A stretch of 64,000 bases of DNA from Lysobacterales bacterium 15-68-25 (GCA_002279065.1 NCKB01000001.1:1-64000), one strand, 5' to 3'; numbered from the stretch's first letter, positions 40,082 through 50,729 are shown. Numbers and translations are program-made. Notes: a model not told the origin generated them from the letters alone.

Positions 40082-40858
40082 ATGAAGACCAAGCAGCTCG
40101 CGCTTGCCTGCGCGATCGCGCTGTCGACGATGATGGCGGTGCCCGCCTTCGCGCAGACCGATACCGGCTCCGACACGCCGACCTCCACGAGCACCGGTGT
40201 CGAGGCGAATCGCCTGAGCACCGAGTTCTCGACCTTTGCCGGGTCCGATGCCAACGCGTCGGCACTGGTGAACGGCCTGCGCGATGGCACCGCGATCACG
40301 CTCGACGAGACCGTGACCAATGCCGACGGCACCACCAGCACCACCCAGGTCACCATCCAGCCCGCCACCGGTCCGCTCGGCTACGGCAACGTGCGCATTG
40401 CGCTCGCCCTGGCCGAGGCCAGCCTCGCCCAGCAGGGCATCACCGACCCGACCGCCGAAGAGATCGCCGCGGCGCTCAACGGTGGCACGCTGACCCTGGC
40501 CGACGGCACCACCGTCGATCTGAACGGTGTGCTCGCCGAGCGCGCCGCCGGCGAGGGCTGGGGCCAGATCGCCAAGGCCATGGGCTTCAAGCTCGGCGAC
40601 CTGATGCGCTCGCCGGAAGCCACCGCGCATGCCGCTGCCGCTGCGCACGGCAAGGCCGACGTCAAGGTCGCCAAGGTCGACCTCACCAGCCATGGCCATG
40701 CCGCCGATCACTCCTCGGTACCGGACCATGCCGGCGCGATGGCCAAGGTCGACCGTCCCGAGCGGCCGACGCGGCCCGAACGGCCGGAGCGCCCGGAGCG
40801 CCCGGAGCGACCGCAGATTCCGGACCATCCGACCAACGTCGGCCGCCCTGGCGGCTGA
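40082..40858 (+). CDS. Secreted protein with C-terminal PERP repeats, function unknown
   Basis: A 258-aa exported protein. MKTKQLALACAIALSTMMAVPAFAQ is a Sec signal with an AFA|Q cleavage site. Residues 25-190 are polar and Ala/Thr-rich (TAITLDETVTNADGTTSTT, GEGWGQIAKAMGFKLGDLM). The tail carries tandem Arg-Pro-Glu repeats (PERPTRPERPERPERPERP) that are extended and basic-acidic alternating, useful for cell-wall or protein contact. I do not recognise a family. It is followed 73 nt later by an outer-membrane barrel gene and lies directly after the export locus. Confidence 0.75.
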   Translation: MKTKQLALACAIALSTMMAVPAFAQTDTGSDTPTSTSTGVEANRLSTEFSTFAGSDANASALVNGLRDGTAITLDETVTNADGTTSTTQVTIQPATGPLGYGNVRIALALAEASLAQQGITDPTAEEIAAALNGGTLTLADGTTVDLNGVLAERAAGEGWGQIAKAMGFKLGDLMRSPEATAHAAAAAHGKADVKVAKVDLTSHGHAADHSSVPDHAGAMAKVDRPERPTRPERPERPERPERPQIPDHPTNVGRPGG

Positions 40859-40877
40859 TCGACCATCACGGTCCCCC

Positions 40878-40910
40878 CGGGCCCGGTTCGCCGGGCCCGC
40901 TTCTTTTCCC
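40878..40910 (+). terminator. Hairpin with TTCG loop, partial terminator
   Basis: A 9-bp perfect stem (cgggcccgg / ccgggcccg, loop ttcg) at 40878-40899 followed by cttctttt. It sits between the PERP gene and the barrel gene, so it could reduce read-through or stabilise mRNA. Confidence 0.6.
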
Positions 40911-40931
40911 TCACCCAAGGAACAACACGCC

Positions 40932-41771
40932 ATGCGCAATACCCCGTACTGGATGGCGATGGGCTCGCTGCTGCTCGCGGCCGCCCCGGCCGCACACGCG
41001 GCTGACGGCAACAGCGACCAGTTCAGCCTCAGCACCGGCGCCAACTACTCCAGCGGCAAGTACGGCACCAGCGTCACCACCGACATCTGGTCGGTGCCGC
41101 TCACCGCCGCCTTCCAGACCGACCGCTGGACCTTCAAGCTGGTGGTGCCGTACATCAGCATCAGTGGTGCCGGCAACGTGATTCCGGGCACCGGTCCGGT
41201 CAAGAACAACAACCCGATCGGCCGCGGCCTGGGCCACGTGCTGGGCAATGGCAACACCGGTGGCACGGCGACGACGACCAGCGGCACCGCCTCGGGCCTG
41301 GGCGACGTGGTGGCCTCGGCCGGTTACCAGCTCTTCACCAGCCAGGACGGCACCTTCGGGCTGGACCTGACCGGCAAGGTCAAGTTCGGCACCGCCGACG
41401 AGAACAAGGGCCTGGGCACCGGCAAGAACGACTACGGCGTTTCGGTGGACACGTACAAGGTCGCCGGCAACTGGACGCCGTTCGGCGGCGTGGGTTGGAC
41501 CAAGTACGGCAGCTCGCAGTACATCAAGCTGAAGAACGCGTTCAACGCCAACGTCGGCGTCGACTACAAGCTCGACAGCGCGAACAACATCGGCACCTAC
41601 TACTACTACCGCCAGCGCATCGTCGATGGCGGCCCGTCGCAGAGCGAGCTGACCGGCTACTGGAACCACAAGATCGGCAACCGCTGGCGCCTGCAGGCGT
41701 ACGCGCTGGCCGGCTTCACCGACGGCAGTCCGGACTGGGGTGGCGGCGCTTCGGTCAAGTTCAACTTCTAA
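40932..41771 (+). CDS. Outer-membrane beta-barrel protein
   Basis: A 279-aa protein with signal peptide (MRNTPYWMAMGSLLLAAAPAAHA) and alternating amphipathic strands, ending in Phe (SVKFNF), as needed for BAM recognition. It resembles the MetA/phenol-degradation or transporter-like outer-membrane barrel group (WSVPLTAAFQTDRWTFKLVVPY). Function is unknown. AAGGAA at 40918-40923 is the ribosome-binding site. A strong terminator follows. Confidence 0.78.
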   Translation: MRNTPYWMAMGSLLLAAAPAAHAADGNSDQFSLSTGANYSSGKYGTSVTTDIWSVPLTAAFQTDRWTFKLVVPYISISGAGNVIPGTGPVKNNNPIGRGLGHVLGNGNTGGTATTTSGTASGLGDVVASAGYQLFTSQDGTFGLDLTGKVKFGTADENKGLGTGKNDYGVSVDTYKVAGNWTPFGGVGWTKYGSSQYIKLKNAFNANVGVDYKLDSANNIGTYYYYRQRIVDGGPSQSELTGYWNHKIGNRWRLQAYALAGFTDGSPDWGGGASVKFNF

Positions 41772-41811
41772 GCCCAGCGTCGCGGGCACCCGCCCGCGGC
41801 GTACTTTCGCA

Positions 41812-41843
41812 CCCGCCACCCTTCCGGGCGGCGGGTTTTTTTT
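41812..41843 (+). terminator. Rho-independent terminator after the barrel gene
   Basis: A 10-bp stem with one mismatch (cccgccaccc / gggcggcggg, loop ttcc) followed by T8 at 41836-41843. It ends just before the treF stop (minus strand). Confidence 0.88.
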
Positions 41844-41846
41844 GCG

Positions 41847-43463
41847 TCAGCGCGCCGGCAACGACGGTTGTCCGGCCAGGGCACCGTGGGCGGCATGGTG
41901 CGGATCCTCGTGCAGCAGGCGGCGGGTGACGCCGTTGGTCCAGCCGAAGCCGTCCTGCAGCGGGTACTCGCCGCCACTGCCGCCGTGGGCGCCGTCGGCC
42001 TCGTGTACGAGCACGTACTTCTCCACCAGCTTGCTCTCGCGCTGGTAGAGGCTGCCCACCGTGTGCAGCCAGCGCGAGGCGATGTCGCGTGCCAGGGCCC
42101 GCTCGCCGTAGCGCGTGAAGCCACCGATCGCCAGCCACTGCAGCGGTGCCCAGCCGTTCGGCCGGTCCCACTGCTGGCCACTTTCGTCCTCGCTGGTGGC
42201 CAGGCCACCCTGAACCAGCAGACGCTCGCGCGCCGTGGCGGCCACGGCGGCGGCCTGTGCCGGCGAGGCGGCCCCGACGAACAACGGTGTGGCCGTGGCG
42301 GCGGTCAGTCGAGGACTGGCGCGGCCGCGCCGCCAGTCGTGGTCGACGTAGTGCCCAAGGCGTGCGTCCCACAGCCAGCGGTCCATCGCTGCCCGCCGAT
42401 CGCGGGCGCGCGCCGCGAAATCGGCCGCGACGCCGGGTTGCCCGTCGAGCCCGGCCAGGCGGGCGATCTCGCTCTCCAGCTTGTACAGCAGGCTGTTGAG
42501 ATCCACCGGCAGCATCGAGGTGGTGCGGATGCTGGACAGCGCATCGGTGCTGTCGCACCAGCGCGCGCTGAAGTCCCAGCCGGAGGCGGCGGCGGCGCGC
42601 AGGTCGCGGCAGACTTCGCCGGCGGGCCGGTCGCTCTGCGCCGCCGTGGCCTCGTCCTCGCGGAACGACTCCTCGCGTGGCGTGTCGCGATCGTCCCAGT
42701 AGCGGTTGAGCACGCTCCCGTCTTCCAGCCGCACGCAGTGCCGATGCACCTCGCCGGGGCGCAGCGCATCGGCGCCATCCATCCACCAGGCGTATTCGCG
42801 TCGCAGGTGCGGCAGGTACTGCAGCGCCTGGCACAGCCGGTGCTCCTCGAACAGACCCACCATCAGCGCGAACACCGGTGGCTGCGAGCGGCTGAGGTAG
42901 TAACTGCGGTTGCCGTTGGGCACATGGCCGTAGTGCTCGATCAGCCAAGCGAAGTTGTCGGCCATGGTGCGCAGCAGGTCCTGCCGGCCACCTTCGGCGA
43001 GGCCGAGCATGGTGAAGTAGGAGTCCCAGTAGTACAGCTCGCGGAAGCGCCCGCCCGGCACCACGTAGGCTTCGGGCAGCGGGAGCAGCGAGCCGTTCGC
43101 GGGGTGCTCGCGCGGTTCGCGGGTGAGCACCGGCCACAGGCCGTCGATGTGCTCCTTCAGCGACTGGCCGGGGTCGGACTCGTAGTGGTGCTCCGGCGTC
43201 TTCTCCTCGCGGAAATGGGCGTGCACGAAGGATGTCAGGTCGAAGCCCGGTTGTCCGTGTTCGGCGCGGTAGGTCTCCAGGATGCGCGCCGGCGACGAGC
43301 GCGGCACGCAGTCGACGAAGCTCTTGCTGTCCTCGAACACGCGCCCGCGCTGCACGGCGACGAACAGCTCCCGGTAGCGGTCGGCCGGACTCAGCGTATC
43401 GGACACCGGGACGTGCGCGACGCGTTCGCCGGTGTCGCGGGGCGGGGTGCCGTCGGGAGTCAT
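41847..43463 (-). CDS. treF: Cytoplasmic alpha,alpha-trehalase
   Basis: A 538-aa GH37 enzyme that splits trehalose into two glucose. Signature 1 PGGRFRELYYWDSYF is at 136-150 and signature 2 QWDRPNGWAP near 440. No signal peptide; the N-terminal LSPADRYRELFVAVQ and SKSFVDCVP match cytoplasmic TreF rather than periplasmic TreA. It overlaps the SDR dehydrogenase gene by 4 nt, so glucose released may feed that dehydrogenase. Confidence 0.93.
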   Translation of the reverse strand: MTPDGTPPRDTGERVAHVPVSDTLSPADRYRELFVAVQRGRVFEDSKSFVDCVPRSSPARILETYRAEHGQPGFDLTSFVHAHFREEKTPEHHYESDPGQSLKEHIDGLWPVLTREPREHPANGSLLPLPEAYVVPGGRFRELYYWDSYFTMLGLAEGGRQDLLRTMADNFAWLIEHYGHVPNGNRSYYLSRSQPPVFALMVGLFEEHRLCQALQYLPHLRREYAWWMDGADALRPGEVHRHCVRLEDGSVLNRYWDDRDTPREESFREDEATAAQSDRPAGEVCRDLRAAAASGWDFSARWCDSTDALSSIRTTSMLPVDLNSLLYKLESEIARLAGLDGQPGVAADFAARARDRRAAMDRWLWDARLGHYVDHDWRRGRASPRLTAATATPLFVGAASPAQAAAVAATARERLLVQGGLATSEDESGQQWDRPNGWAPLQWLAIGGFTRYGERALARDIASRWLHTVGSLYQRESKLVEKYVLVHEADGAHGGSGGEYPLQDGFGWTNGVTRRLLHEDPHHAAHGALAGQPSLPAR

Positions 43464-44227
43464 TGCTCGCTGTAGTTCCACAGCAGGCCGCCGTCGACGA
43501 ACAGCGTGGTGCCGGTGACGTAGGCCGCCTCCTCGCTGGCCAGGAAGGCCACCGCGTTCGCCACGTCCTCCGGGCGACCGAGCCGGCGAAGCGGGATGTT
43601 GGCGAGCAGGGCATCGAGCTCCGCCTTGTTCGACAGCAGCGCGGCGTTGATCGGCGTCTTCACCGCGCCCGGCGCGACGTTGTTGACGCGGATGCCCAGC
43701 GGTGCCAGCTCGATCGCCAGGTTGCGCATCAGCATCTTCACGGCGCCCTTGCTCGCCGCGTAACTGGCGAAATGCGGAAACGGCAGTTCTTCGTGCACCG
43801 AACTGACGTTCACCACCGCGCCGCCGCCGTCGCGATCGCGGACGTGCCGGGCGAAGGCCTGGGTGGCGAAGAACGCGCCGCGCAGGTTGACCCCGAGCAC
43901 GGCGTCGAAATCGCCCTCGGTGACGTCGAGAAAGTCCGCGCGCTTCTCGATGCCGGCGTTGTTGACCAGCACGTCGAGTCGTCCGAGCGTGGCCACCGCC
44001 TGGGCGACCACATCGCGATCGACCTCGGGTGTGCTGATGTCGCCGGCGATCACGCAACCGTCGCCACCGGCGTCGCGCACCTCGGCGAGGGTCTCTTCGG
44101 CCGCGGCGTTGTCGCTGCGGTCCTCGACCGCGACGCGCGCACCCTCCCGGGCCAGCCGCACCGCGATCGCCTGCCCAATGCCCCGGCCGCTACCGGTGAC
44201 CAGTGCCACCTTGCCCTGCAATCGCAT
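43460..44227 (-). CDS. SDR-family oxidoreductase, probable glucose 1-dehydrogenase
   Basis: A 255-aa classical short-chain dehydrogenase. The NAD(P) motif is TGSGRGIG (11-18), the NNAG motif follows, and the catalytic Ser-Tyr-Lys are in SSVHEE...YAASKGA. The C-terminus TGTTLFVDGGLLWNYSEQ looks like glucose 1-dehydrogenases, which is the basis for the call. AGGAGAGGAG lies upstream of ATG 44227. Operon with treF (ATGA overlap). Confidence 0.85.
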   Translation of the reverse strand: MRLQGKVALVTGSGRGIGQAIAVRLAREGARVAVEDRSDNAAAEETLAEVRDAGGDGCVIAGDISTPEVDRDVVAQAVATLGRLDVLVNNAGIEKRADFLDVTEGDFDAVLGVNLRGAFFATQAFARHVRDRDGGGAVVNVSSVHEELPFPHFASYAASKGAVKMLMRNLAIELAPLGIRVNNVAPGAVKTPINAALLSNKAELDALLANIPLRRLGRPEDVANAVAFLASEEAAYVTGTTLFVDGGLLWNYSEQ

Positions 44228-44458
44228 GTCCGCTCCTCTCCTGCATGACCGGTGAGCGACGATGGCAGGGAGCCCGTGAAAGGCACGGCAGCGAACTGTC
44301 ATCGCGCCGGCGGCATGGGCCGACGAACTTGCGATCGCGCGGCGCCGACACGCCGGAATCGACTGCTGCCATCCGTCGTCAGCAGCCGGCATGCCGGGGC
44401 ATGGGCGTGGCGCCCGCAACCTGACACCATGCGGCTCCCGTCCCCATCGATGCCCCGC

Positions 44459-45340
44459 ATGTCCCTGTCTTCCCGCCAGACGCCGTTGTGGGTGGCGATC
44501 GCCGCGCTGCTGGTCGCCATGAGTTCGTACCAGTGCGGCGCGGCCATTGCCGAGCGCTTGTTTCCGCAGGTGGGGGCGCAGGGTGCCACCGCGTTCCGGC
44601 TCGGCCTGGGCGCCTTGCTCCTCTTGTTGTGGCGCCGGCCATGGCGTCGCTGGCGCCGCGGCGCGGACTGGCGTGCGCTGTGGGGCTACGGCTTGTCGAT
44701 GGGCGCGATGAACCTGGTGTTCTACCTGGCCTTGCGCACGATCCCGCTGGGCATCGCGGTGGCACTGGAGTTCACCGGCCCGCTGGCAATCGCGCTGTTC
44801 GGTTCGCGCCGCGTGCTGGACGTGGCCTGGGTGGGGCTGGTGGTGATCGGCCTGGCCCTGCTGCTGCCGCTGCACCGGCACGACCATGCGCTCGATCCGG
44901 TCGGCGTGGCTTACGCGCTGGCCGCCGGGCTGGGCTGGGCGCTGTACATCCTGTTCGGACAGAAGGCAGGCGCGGCCCATGGTGGCGATGCGGTGACCTG
45001 GGGCATCGCGATCGGTGCCCTGCTCGCCGTGCCGGCCGGCGTGGCCCACGCCGGTCCGGCGCTGCTGACGCCGTCGCTGCTGCCATTGGGACTGGGCGTG
45101 GCGGTGCTCAGTTCGGTGTTGCCCTATTCGCTGGAGATGATCGCGCTGACCCGCCTGCCGGCACGGCACTTCAGCGTGCTGCTGAGCCTGGAGCCGGTGA
45201 TCGCCTCGCTGGCCGGCAGTGCCTTCCTGGGCGAGCGGCTGGGCCCGCTGCAGTGGCTGGCGGTCGCGGCGATCGTGGTCGCTTCGGCGGGCACCGCGTA
45301 CACGGCGCGCGCACCGGTGACCGAGCCGTTGCCGAACTGA
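44459..45340 (+). CDS. EamA/RhtA-type drug-metabolite transporter
   Basis: A 293-aa inner-membrane protein with ten predicted helices in two EamA repeats (VAIAALLVAMSSYQ... and YALAAGLGWALYILFGQ...). It resembles RhtA, which exports threonine, homoserine or related amino acids. Starts at 44429 or 44450 are possible alternatives, as none has a clear ribosome-binding site. It converges with bioC, leaving a single nucleotide between the stops. Confidence 0.85.
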   Translation: MSLSSRQTPLWVAIAALLVAMSSYQCGAAIAERLFPQVGAQGATAFRLGLGALLLLLWRRPWRRWRRGADWRALWGYGLSMGAMNLVFYLALRTIPLGIAVALEFTGPLAIALFGSRRVLDVAWVGLVVIGLALLLPLHRHDHALDPVGVAYALAAGLGWALYILFGQKAGAAHGGDAVTWGIAIGALLAVPAGVAHAGPALLTPSLLPLGLGVAVLSSVLPYSLEMIALTRLPARHFSVLLSLEPVIASLAGSAFLGERLGPLQWLAVAAIVVASAGTAYTARAPVTEPLPN

Positions 45341-45341
45341 C

Positions 45342-46226
45342 TCAGCGCCGGCGCGAGCCGCGCAGGCTGTCGACCGAGAAGGTGGCGATCTCGCCGCCGC
45401 CGGCGCCGCGGCGCGATTGTCCCGGCGGCGGGCCCCAGGCATGCGCGGTGACCACTTCCCAGGTGGCCGGGATGCGGCCGTCCACGCGCATCGCCTCGTA
45501 CGCCTCCAGCATGCGGCGGTAGTGCGCCTTGCCGGTGAGGTGGCGTTCGCGCGCGGTGTCGGCGTGCGTGGCGCCGAGGCCCTTGAGCTCCTTCAGCAGC
45601 ATCGCCGGCGAACTGTAGGTGAGGGTGAAGCGGTCCACGTCGAGCACCGGGTCGCGCAGGCCGGCGCTGATCAACGCGTCACCGACGTCGTGCATGTCGA
45701 GGAAGCGGCTGACGTGCGACTGCTGGTCGGCGCTGGCCCAGGCCGCGCGCAGCTCCTTCAGCGTGTCCGGGCCGAAGGTAGAGAAGGCGAGCAGGCCGCC
45801 GGGCTTGAGCACGCGCGCGCACTCGCCGAACAGTGCACCGAGGTCGTCGATCCACTGGAAGCACAGGTTGGAGTGCAGCACGTCCACGCTGTGGTCGGGG
45901 AACGGCAGCGCGGTGGCGTCGGCGCACACGCGCTGGAAGGGCTTCAGCCAGCGATTGTGCTTCTTCGCCGCCTGCAGCATCGGCACCGCCAGATCCACCG
46001 CGATCACCTCGGCCTTGCCGTAGCGTTCCTTCAGCAGGGCGCTGCCGCGGCCGGTGCCGGCACCGACGTCGAGCACGCGCTGCGGCGTTTCCAGATAGAA
46101 GCCGAGACGCTCGAGCAGCAGCTTCTGCACTTCCTGCTGGAGCGCGTCGTGCTGTTCGTAGCTGCGCGCGGCGCGGGCGAAGTTGCGGCGCACGCGGGCG
46201 CGGTCGAGGTGGAACGTGTTGCTCAT
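45342..46226 (-). CDS. bioC: Malonyl-ACP O-methyltransferase
   Basis: A 294-aa SAM-dependent methyltransferase that methylates malonyl-ACP to start pimeloyl synthesis for biotin. VRRNFARAARSYEQHDALQQEV opens the chain as in other BioC proteins, and the SAM motif is VLDVGAGTGRGS near 50. Together with bioH, which removes the methyl ester, it sets the early pathway. The start overlaps the bioH stop (ATGA). Confidence 0.93.
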   Translation of the reverse strand: MSNTFHLDRARVRRNFARAARSYEQHDALQQEVQKLLLERLGFYLETPQRVLDVGAGTGRGSALLKERYGKAEVIAVDLAVPMLQAAKKHNRWLKPFQRVCADATALPFPDHSVDVLHSNLCFQWIDDLGALFGECARVLKPGGLLAFSTFGPDTLKELRAAWASADQQSHVSRFLDMHDVGDALISAGLRDPVLDVDRFTLTYSSPAMLLKELKGLGATHADTARERHLTGKAHYRRMLEAYEAMRVDGRIPATWEVVTAHAWGPPPGQSRRGAGGGEIATFSVDSLRGSRRR

Positions 46227-46993
46227 CGGATCTGCTCCAGCAGCGGGCGCAGCGCATCGACCACGGCGTCGACGTGGCCAAGGAAGGGCGCGTGGCCGGC
46301 GTGTGCGATCTCGTGGAAGTCGCCCTGCGCGCGGGTGGCCGACCAGCGCATTGCATCCGGATGCACCAGACGGTCGCGGCGGCCGGCGATCCAGATGTTG
46401 GGCAGGCACAGCGTGGCCAGCTCGCCGCGCCAGTCGGTGTGCTCCAGCAGAGCGATGCCTTCCTGCAGCACGCGCAGGTCCGGCTCGCCATGGGCGAACA
46501 CCGACTCGCGCAGGCGGCGCAGCTCGGCGCGCGGATCGGCGCTGCCCATCGCCTCCAGCGCGAGGAAGCGCTCCAGCGTGGCGTGGTAGTCGGTTTCCAG
46601 ATCCAGCGCCAGCTGGTGTACCAGAGCGCCGTCGCTACCCTGCGGCCAGTCCTCGCCGCGCACGAATTTCGGCGTGGCGCACAGCATGGCCAGGCCGCGC
46701 GTGGGGATGGCGGGCTCGCGCGCGCCGGCCAGCGCGACCAGCCCGCCCATCGACCAGCCCAGCCACACCGCCGGCGGTACCGACGCGGCGATCGCGCGGG
46801 CGATCGCGAACGGCTCCAGCGGCAGGCCGCATTCGCGCGAGCGACCGTGGCCGGGCAGGTCGACCAGGTACAGCGTGCAGGTCTCGTCCAGCGCGTCGGC
46901 CAGCGGCGCGAACACGCCGCCGTGCATCGCCCAGCCGTGGATCAGCACCAGCGGCACCGGGCCGCGGCCGCGGCGTTCGATGAACAGGCTCAT
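46223..46993 (-). CDS. bioH: Pimeloyl-ACP methyl ester carboxylesterase
   Basis: A 256-aa alpha/beta hydrolase. The nucleophile is in GWSMGG, the Asp in [10 protein letters not shown] and the His in HAGHAPF; oxyanion-hole residues are in LIHGWAMHG near 18. It cleaves pimeloyl-ACP methyl ester at the end of the BioC route. Its start overlaps the trhO stop by 4 nt. Confidence 0.93.
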   Translation of the reverse strand: MSLFIERRGRGPVPLVLIHGWAMHGGVFAPLADALDETCTLYLVDLPGHGRSRECGLPLEPFAIARAIAASVPPAVWLGWSMGGLVALAGAREPAIPTRGLAMLCATPKFVRGEDWPQGSDGALVHQLALDLETDYHATLERFLALEAMGSADPRAELRRLRESVFAHGEPDLRVLQEGIALLEHTDWRGELATLCLPNIWIAGRRDRLVHPDAMRWSATRAQGDFHEIAHAGHAPFLGHVDAVVDALRPLLEQIR

Positions 46994-47742
46994 GGTGCGG
47001 CGTTGTCCGTCGGCGTGGCGGGAGCCAGGGTCGGATCGACCGCGCCGCGTTCGTCGAACACGAAGCAGTCGCCCTGCCAGTGCGCGCCACCGGTTTCCTC
47101 GAAGTACTTCAGGATGCCGCCTTCGAGCTGGAACACGCGGTCCATGCCCTGCGCCTGCATGTACAGCGCGGCCTTCTCGCAGCGGATGCCACCGGTGCAG
47201 TACGACACCACCGTCTTGCCCTCGTAGCGCGCGCGATCGGCCGCCAGCGCCTCGGGGAATTCGGTGAAGGTGGCGATGCGGTAGTCCACCGCCTGCGGGA
47301 ACTTGCCGACGTCGGTCTCGTAGGCGTTGCGGGTGTCCAGCAGCACCACCTCGCGGCCGTCGTCGTCGTGGCCCTGGTCCAGCCAGCGCGCCAGCGTGGT
47401 CGCGTCGACCGCCGGCGCACGCCCTTCCACCGGACGCAGCTGCGGCTGGCGCAGGGTGATGATCTCCTTCTTCAGCCGCACGCGCAGGCGGCCGAACGGC
47501 GCGTGGTCGGACGGCGAGGCCTTGGCCTCCATGCCGGCGAAGCGCGGGTCTTCGCGCAGCCAGTCCATGAAGGCATCGGTGGCCTCGCGCGGGCCGGCCA
47601 GGAACAGGTTGATGCCTTCCGGCGCCAGCAGCACGGTGCCTTTCAGCATCAGCGCCTCGGCGCGTTCGCGCACCCGCTCGCGCAGGGCGGGCAGGTCGTC
47701 CAGCGGCACGAAACGGTAGGCGGAGAGATTGACGATCGACAT
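46990..47742 (-). CDS. trhO: tRNA uridine(34) hydroxylase, rhodanese-like
   Basis: A 250-aa protein with the UPF0176/TrhO architecture: N-terminal ferredoxin-like part ([18 protein letters not shown]), a rhodanese domain with the active-site Cys in [11 protein letters not shown] (near 178), and a tail. Related proteins hydroxylate U34 of tRNA using prephenate-derived compounds. It starts at 47742. It is coupled to bioH by overlap, unusual for a tRNA gene, and may simply share a transcript. Confidence 0.9.
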   Translation of the reverse strand: MSIVNLSAYRFVPLDDLPALRERVRERAEALMLKGTVLLAPEGINLFLAGPREATDAFMDWLREDPRFAGMEAKASPSDHAPFGRLRVRLKKEIITLRQPQLRPVEGRAPAVDATTLARWLDQGHDDDGREVVLLDTRNAYETDVGKFPQAVDYRIATFTEFPEALAADRARYEGKTVVSYCTGGIRCEKAALYMQAQGMDRVFQLEGGILKYFEETGGAHWQGDCFVFDERGAVDPTLAPATPTDNAAP

Positions 47743-47853
47743 GGGGAGGGGGCCAGGCAACTGCCCATTATAGGTGGACTAGGAATCGGTCCCCTTCCGT
47801 CGGCGCGGCCAGCCGGTAGACTGCCGGACGGCAACGACAGGGAGGGGGGAACC

Positions 47854-48348
47854 GTGGCCGACTGCAACCACTGCGGCAAGACGATCCTGTTCGGGGGACG
47901 CATGATCGACGGCGCGCGCTACTGCAGCGCCGCCTGTGCCGGCCGGCACCCGCTTCTGACCCGCGCCGAACAGGTGCCCGAGCATGTGTTGCAGAGGCAC
48001 GTCGAGGACTGGCACCGCAGTGCCTGTCCGCGCTGCAACCGGCCGGGCCCGATCGATCTGTATCAGCACCACCGCGTGCATTCGTTCGTGCTGCTGACCC
48101 AGTGGCACACCCGGCAGAGCGTGAGCTGCCGTCGCTGCGGCCGTCGCAGCCAGATCGCCAGCGCGCTGTATTCGGCACTGTTGGGCTGGTGGGGCCTGCC
48201 GTGGGGGCTGGTGGTGACGCCGGTGCAGGTCGGCCGCAACCTCGCGGCGGCCTGCCGCGGCGCGCCGGAGACACCGTCCGAGCCGTTTCGCCGGCTGGTC
48301 CGCCTGCAGCTGGCGCAGCAGACGCTGGCGCCTCCGGTGCAGGACTGA
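47854..48348 (+). CDS. Cys-rich zinc-ribbon protein, 164 aa, membrane-linked
   Basis: Starts at GTG 47854 with GGAGGGGGGA upstream. The N-terminus MADCNHCGKTILFGG and CSAAC form one possible zinc site, and CPRCNRPGP with CRRCGRRS a second (each C-x2-C). A hydrophobic segment SALYSALLGWWGLPWGLVV follows, so it may be anchored. No known function. It is inserted on the opposite strand between bioF and trhO, with its stop abutting the bioF stop (48348/48349). Confidence 0.75.
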   Translation: MADCNHCGKTILFGGRMIDGARYCSAACAGRHPLLTRAEQVPEHVLQRHVEDWHRSACPRCNRPGPIDLYQHHRVHSFVLLTQWHTRQSVSCRRCGRRSQIASALYSALLGWWGLPWGLVVTPVQVGRNLAAACRGAPETPSEPFRRLVRLQLAQQTLAPPVQD

Positions 48349-49539
<1,191 letters not shown>

Positions 49540-49549
49540 CGACGCAGGG

Positions 49550-50590
49550 TCAGGCGGCGCAGCCGCAGCCCTGGCCGCAGCCGGCGGCGGTGTCGGCTTC
49601 CATGATGTCGGCGTGCACGGTGCCGGATTCCTCGACCACTTCCAGCGCGTGCAGGTCGAGGCGGCGGAACAGCGCGCGGTCGGCCTCCACGTCGGGGTTG
49701 CCGGTGGTCAGCAGCTTCTCGCCGTAGAAGATCGAGTTGGCACCGGCGAAGAAGCACAGCGCCTGCACCGCGTCGTCCATCTGCTGGCGGCCGGCCGACA
49801 GCCGCACCATCGAGGCCGGCATCAGGATGCGCGCCACTGCGATGGTGCGCACGAACTCGAACGGGTCCAGCGCCTCGGTGCCGTGCAGCGGCGTGCCTTC
49901 CACCTGCACCAGCTGGTTGATCGGCACCGACTCGGGATGCTCGGGCAGGTTGGCCAGGGTCTGCAGCAGGCCGGCGCGCTGGCCGCGCGTCTCGCCCATG
50001 CCGACGATGCCGCCGCAGCAGGTCTTCAGGCCGACCTCGCGCACGTGTTCCAGCGTGTCGAGCCGATCCTGGTATTCGCGGGTGTGGATGATCTCGCCGT
50101 AGAACTCCGGCGCGGTGTCCAGGTTGTGGTTGTAGTAGTCCAGCCCCGCCTGCTTCAGCGTGGCGGCCTGTTCGCCGCTGAGCATGCCCAGCGTGGCGCA
50201 GGTCTCCAGGCCCAGGCCCTTCACCGCGGCGACGATCTCGGCGACCTTGGCCACGTCGCGGTCCTTCGGGCTGCGCCAGGCCGCGCCCATGCAGAAGCGG
50301 CTGGCGCCGGCGGCCTTCGCCGCCTGCGCGCGGGCGACCACGGCGTCCACGCTCATCAGCTTTTCCGCCTGCACGCCGGTGGCGTAGCGCGCCGCCTGCG
50401 GGCAGTAGGCGCAGTCTTCCGGGCAGCCGCCGGTCTTGATCGACAGCAGGGTGGACACCTGCACCGCGTTCGGATCGTGGTGTGCGCGGTGCACGGTGTG
50501 CGCGCGGTGCAGCAATTCGTTGAACGGCAGGGCGAACAGCGCGGCGACTTCCTCGCGGGTCCAGTCGTGGCGCAGGGTGGATGCAGACAT
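49550..50590 (-). CDS. bioB: Biotin synthase
   Basis: A 346-aa radical SAM enzyme that inserts sulfur into dethiobiotin. The [4Fe-4S] motif is [12 protein letters not shown] near 55, and the auxiliary cluster region [12 protein letters not shown] is present. The C-terminal tail CGQGCGCAA is Cys-rich and longer than in E. coli. It heads bioB-bioF and lies behind a BirA-like operator. bioA and bioD are not in the window. Confidence 0.96.
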   Translation of the reverse strand: MSASTLRHDWTREEVAALFALPFNELLHRAHTVHRAHHDPNAVQVSTLLSIKTGGCPEDCAYCPQAARYATGVQAEKLMSVDAVVARAQAAKAAGASRFCMGAAWRSPKDRDVAKVAEIVAAVKGLGLETCATLGMLSGEQAATLKQAGLDYYNHNLDTAPEFYGEIIHTREYQDRLDTLEHVREVGLKTCCGGIVGMGETRGQRAGLLQTLANLPEHPESVPINQLVQVEGTPLHGTEALDPFEFVRTIAVARILMPASMVRLSAGRQQMDDAVQALCFFAGANSIFYGEKLLTTGNPDVEADRALFRRLDLHALEVVEESGTVHADIMEADTAAGCGQGCGCAA

Positions 50591-50611
50591 GGGGGGTGCT
50601 CCGTCGGGCAG

Positions 50612-50672
50612 GGCGCGAGTGTGGGAAGCGTCCTGCCGAGTGTCAACCCAGTGCGCTGGCGAATGGTTGACG
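50612..50672 (-). promoter_or_regulatory. bioB promoter with BirA-like operator
   Basis: TGTCAACC (50641-50648) and GGTTGACG (50665-50672) form a 16-nt-spaced dyad like BirA operators (consensus TTGTAAACC-N14-16-GGTTTACA). On the minus strand the proximal arm reads TTGACA and serves as the -35 box, with CACACT 17 nt downstream as a weak -10, followed by the bioB ATG at 50590. Operator binding would block polymerase, as expected for BirA control by biotin. Confidence 0.62.
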
Positions 50673-50729
50673 CTGGCACGGATCGAGGTCCGCTACCATC
50701 CACTGGAACACCCACGGAGAGATCAGGGC

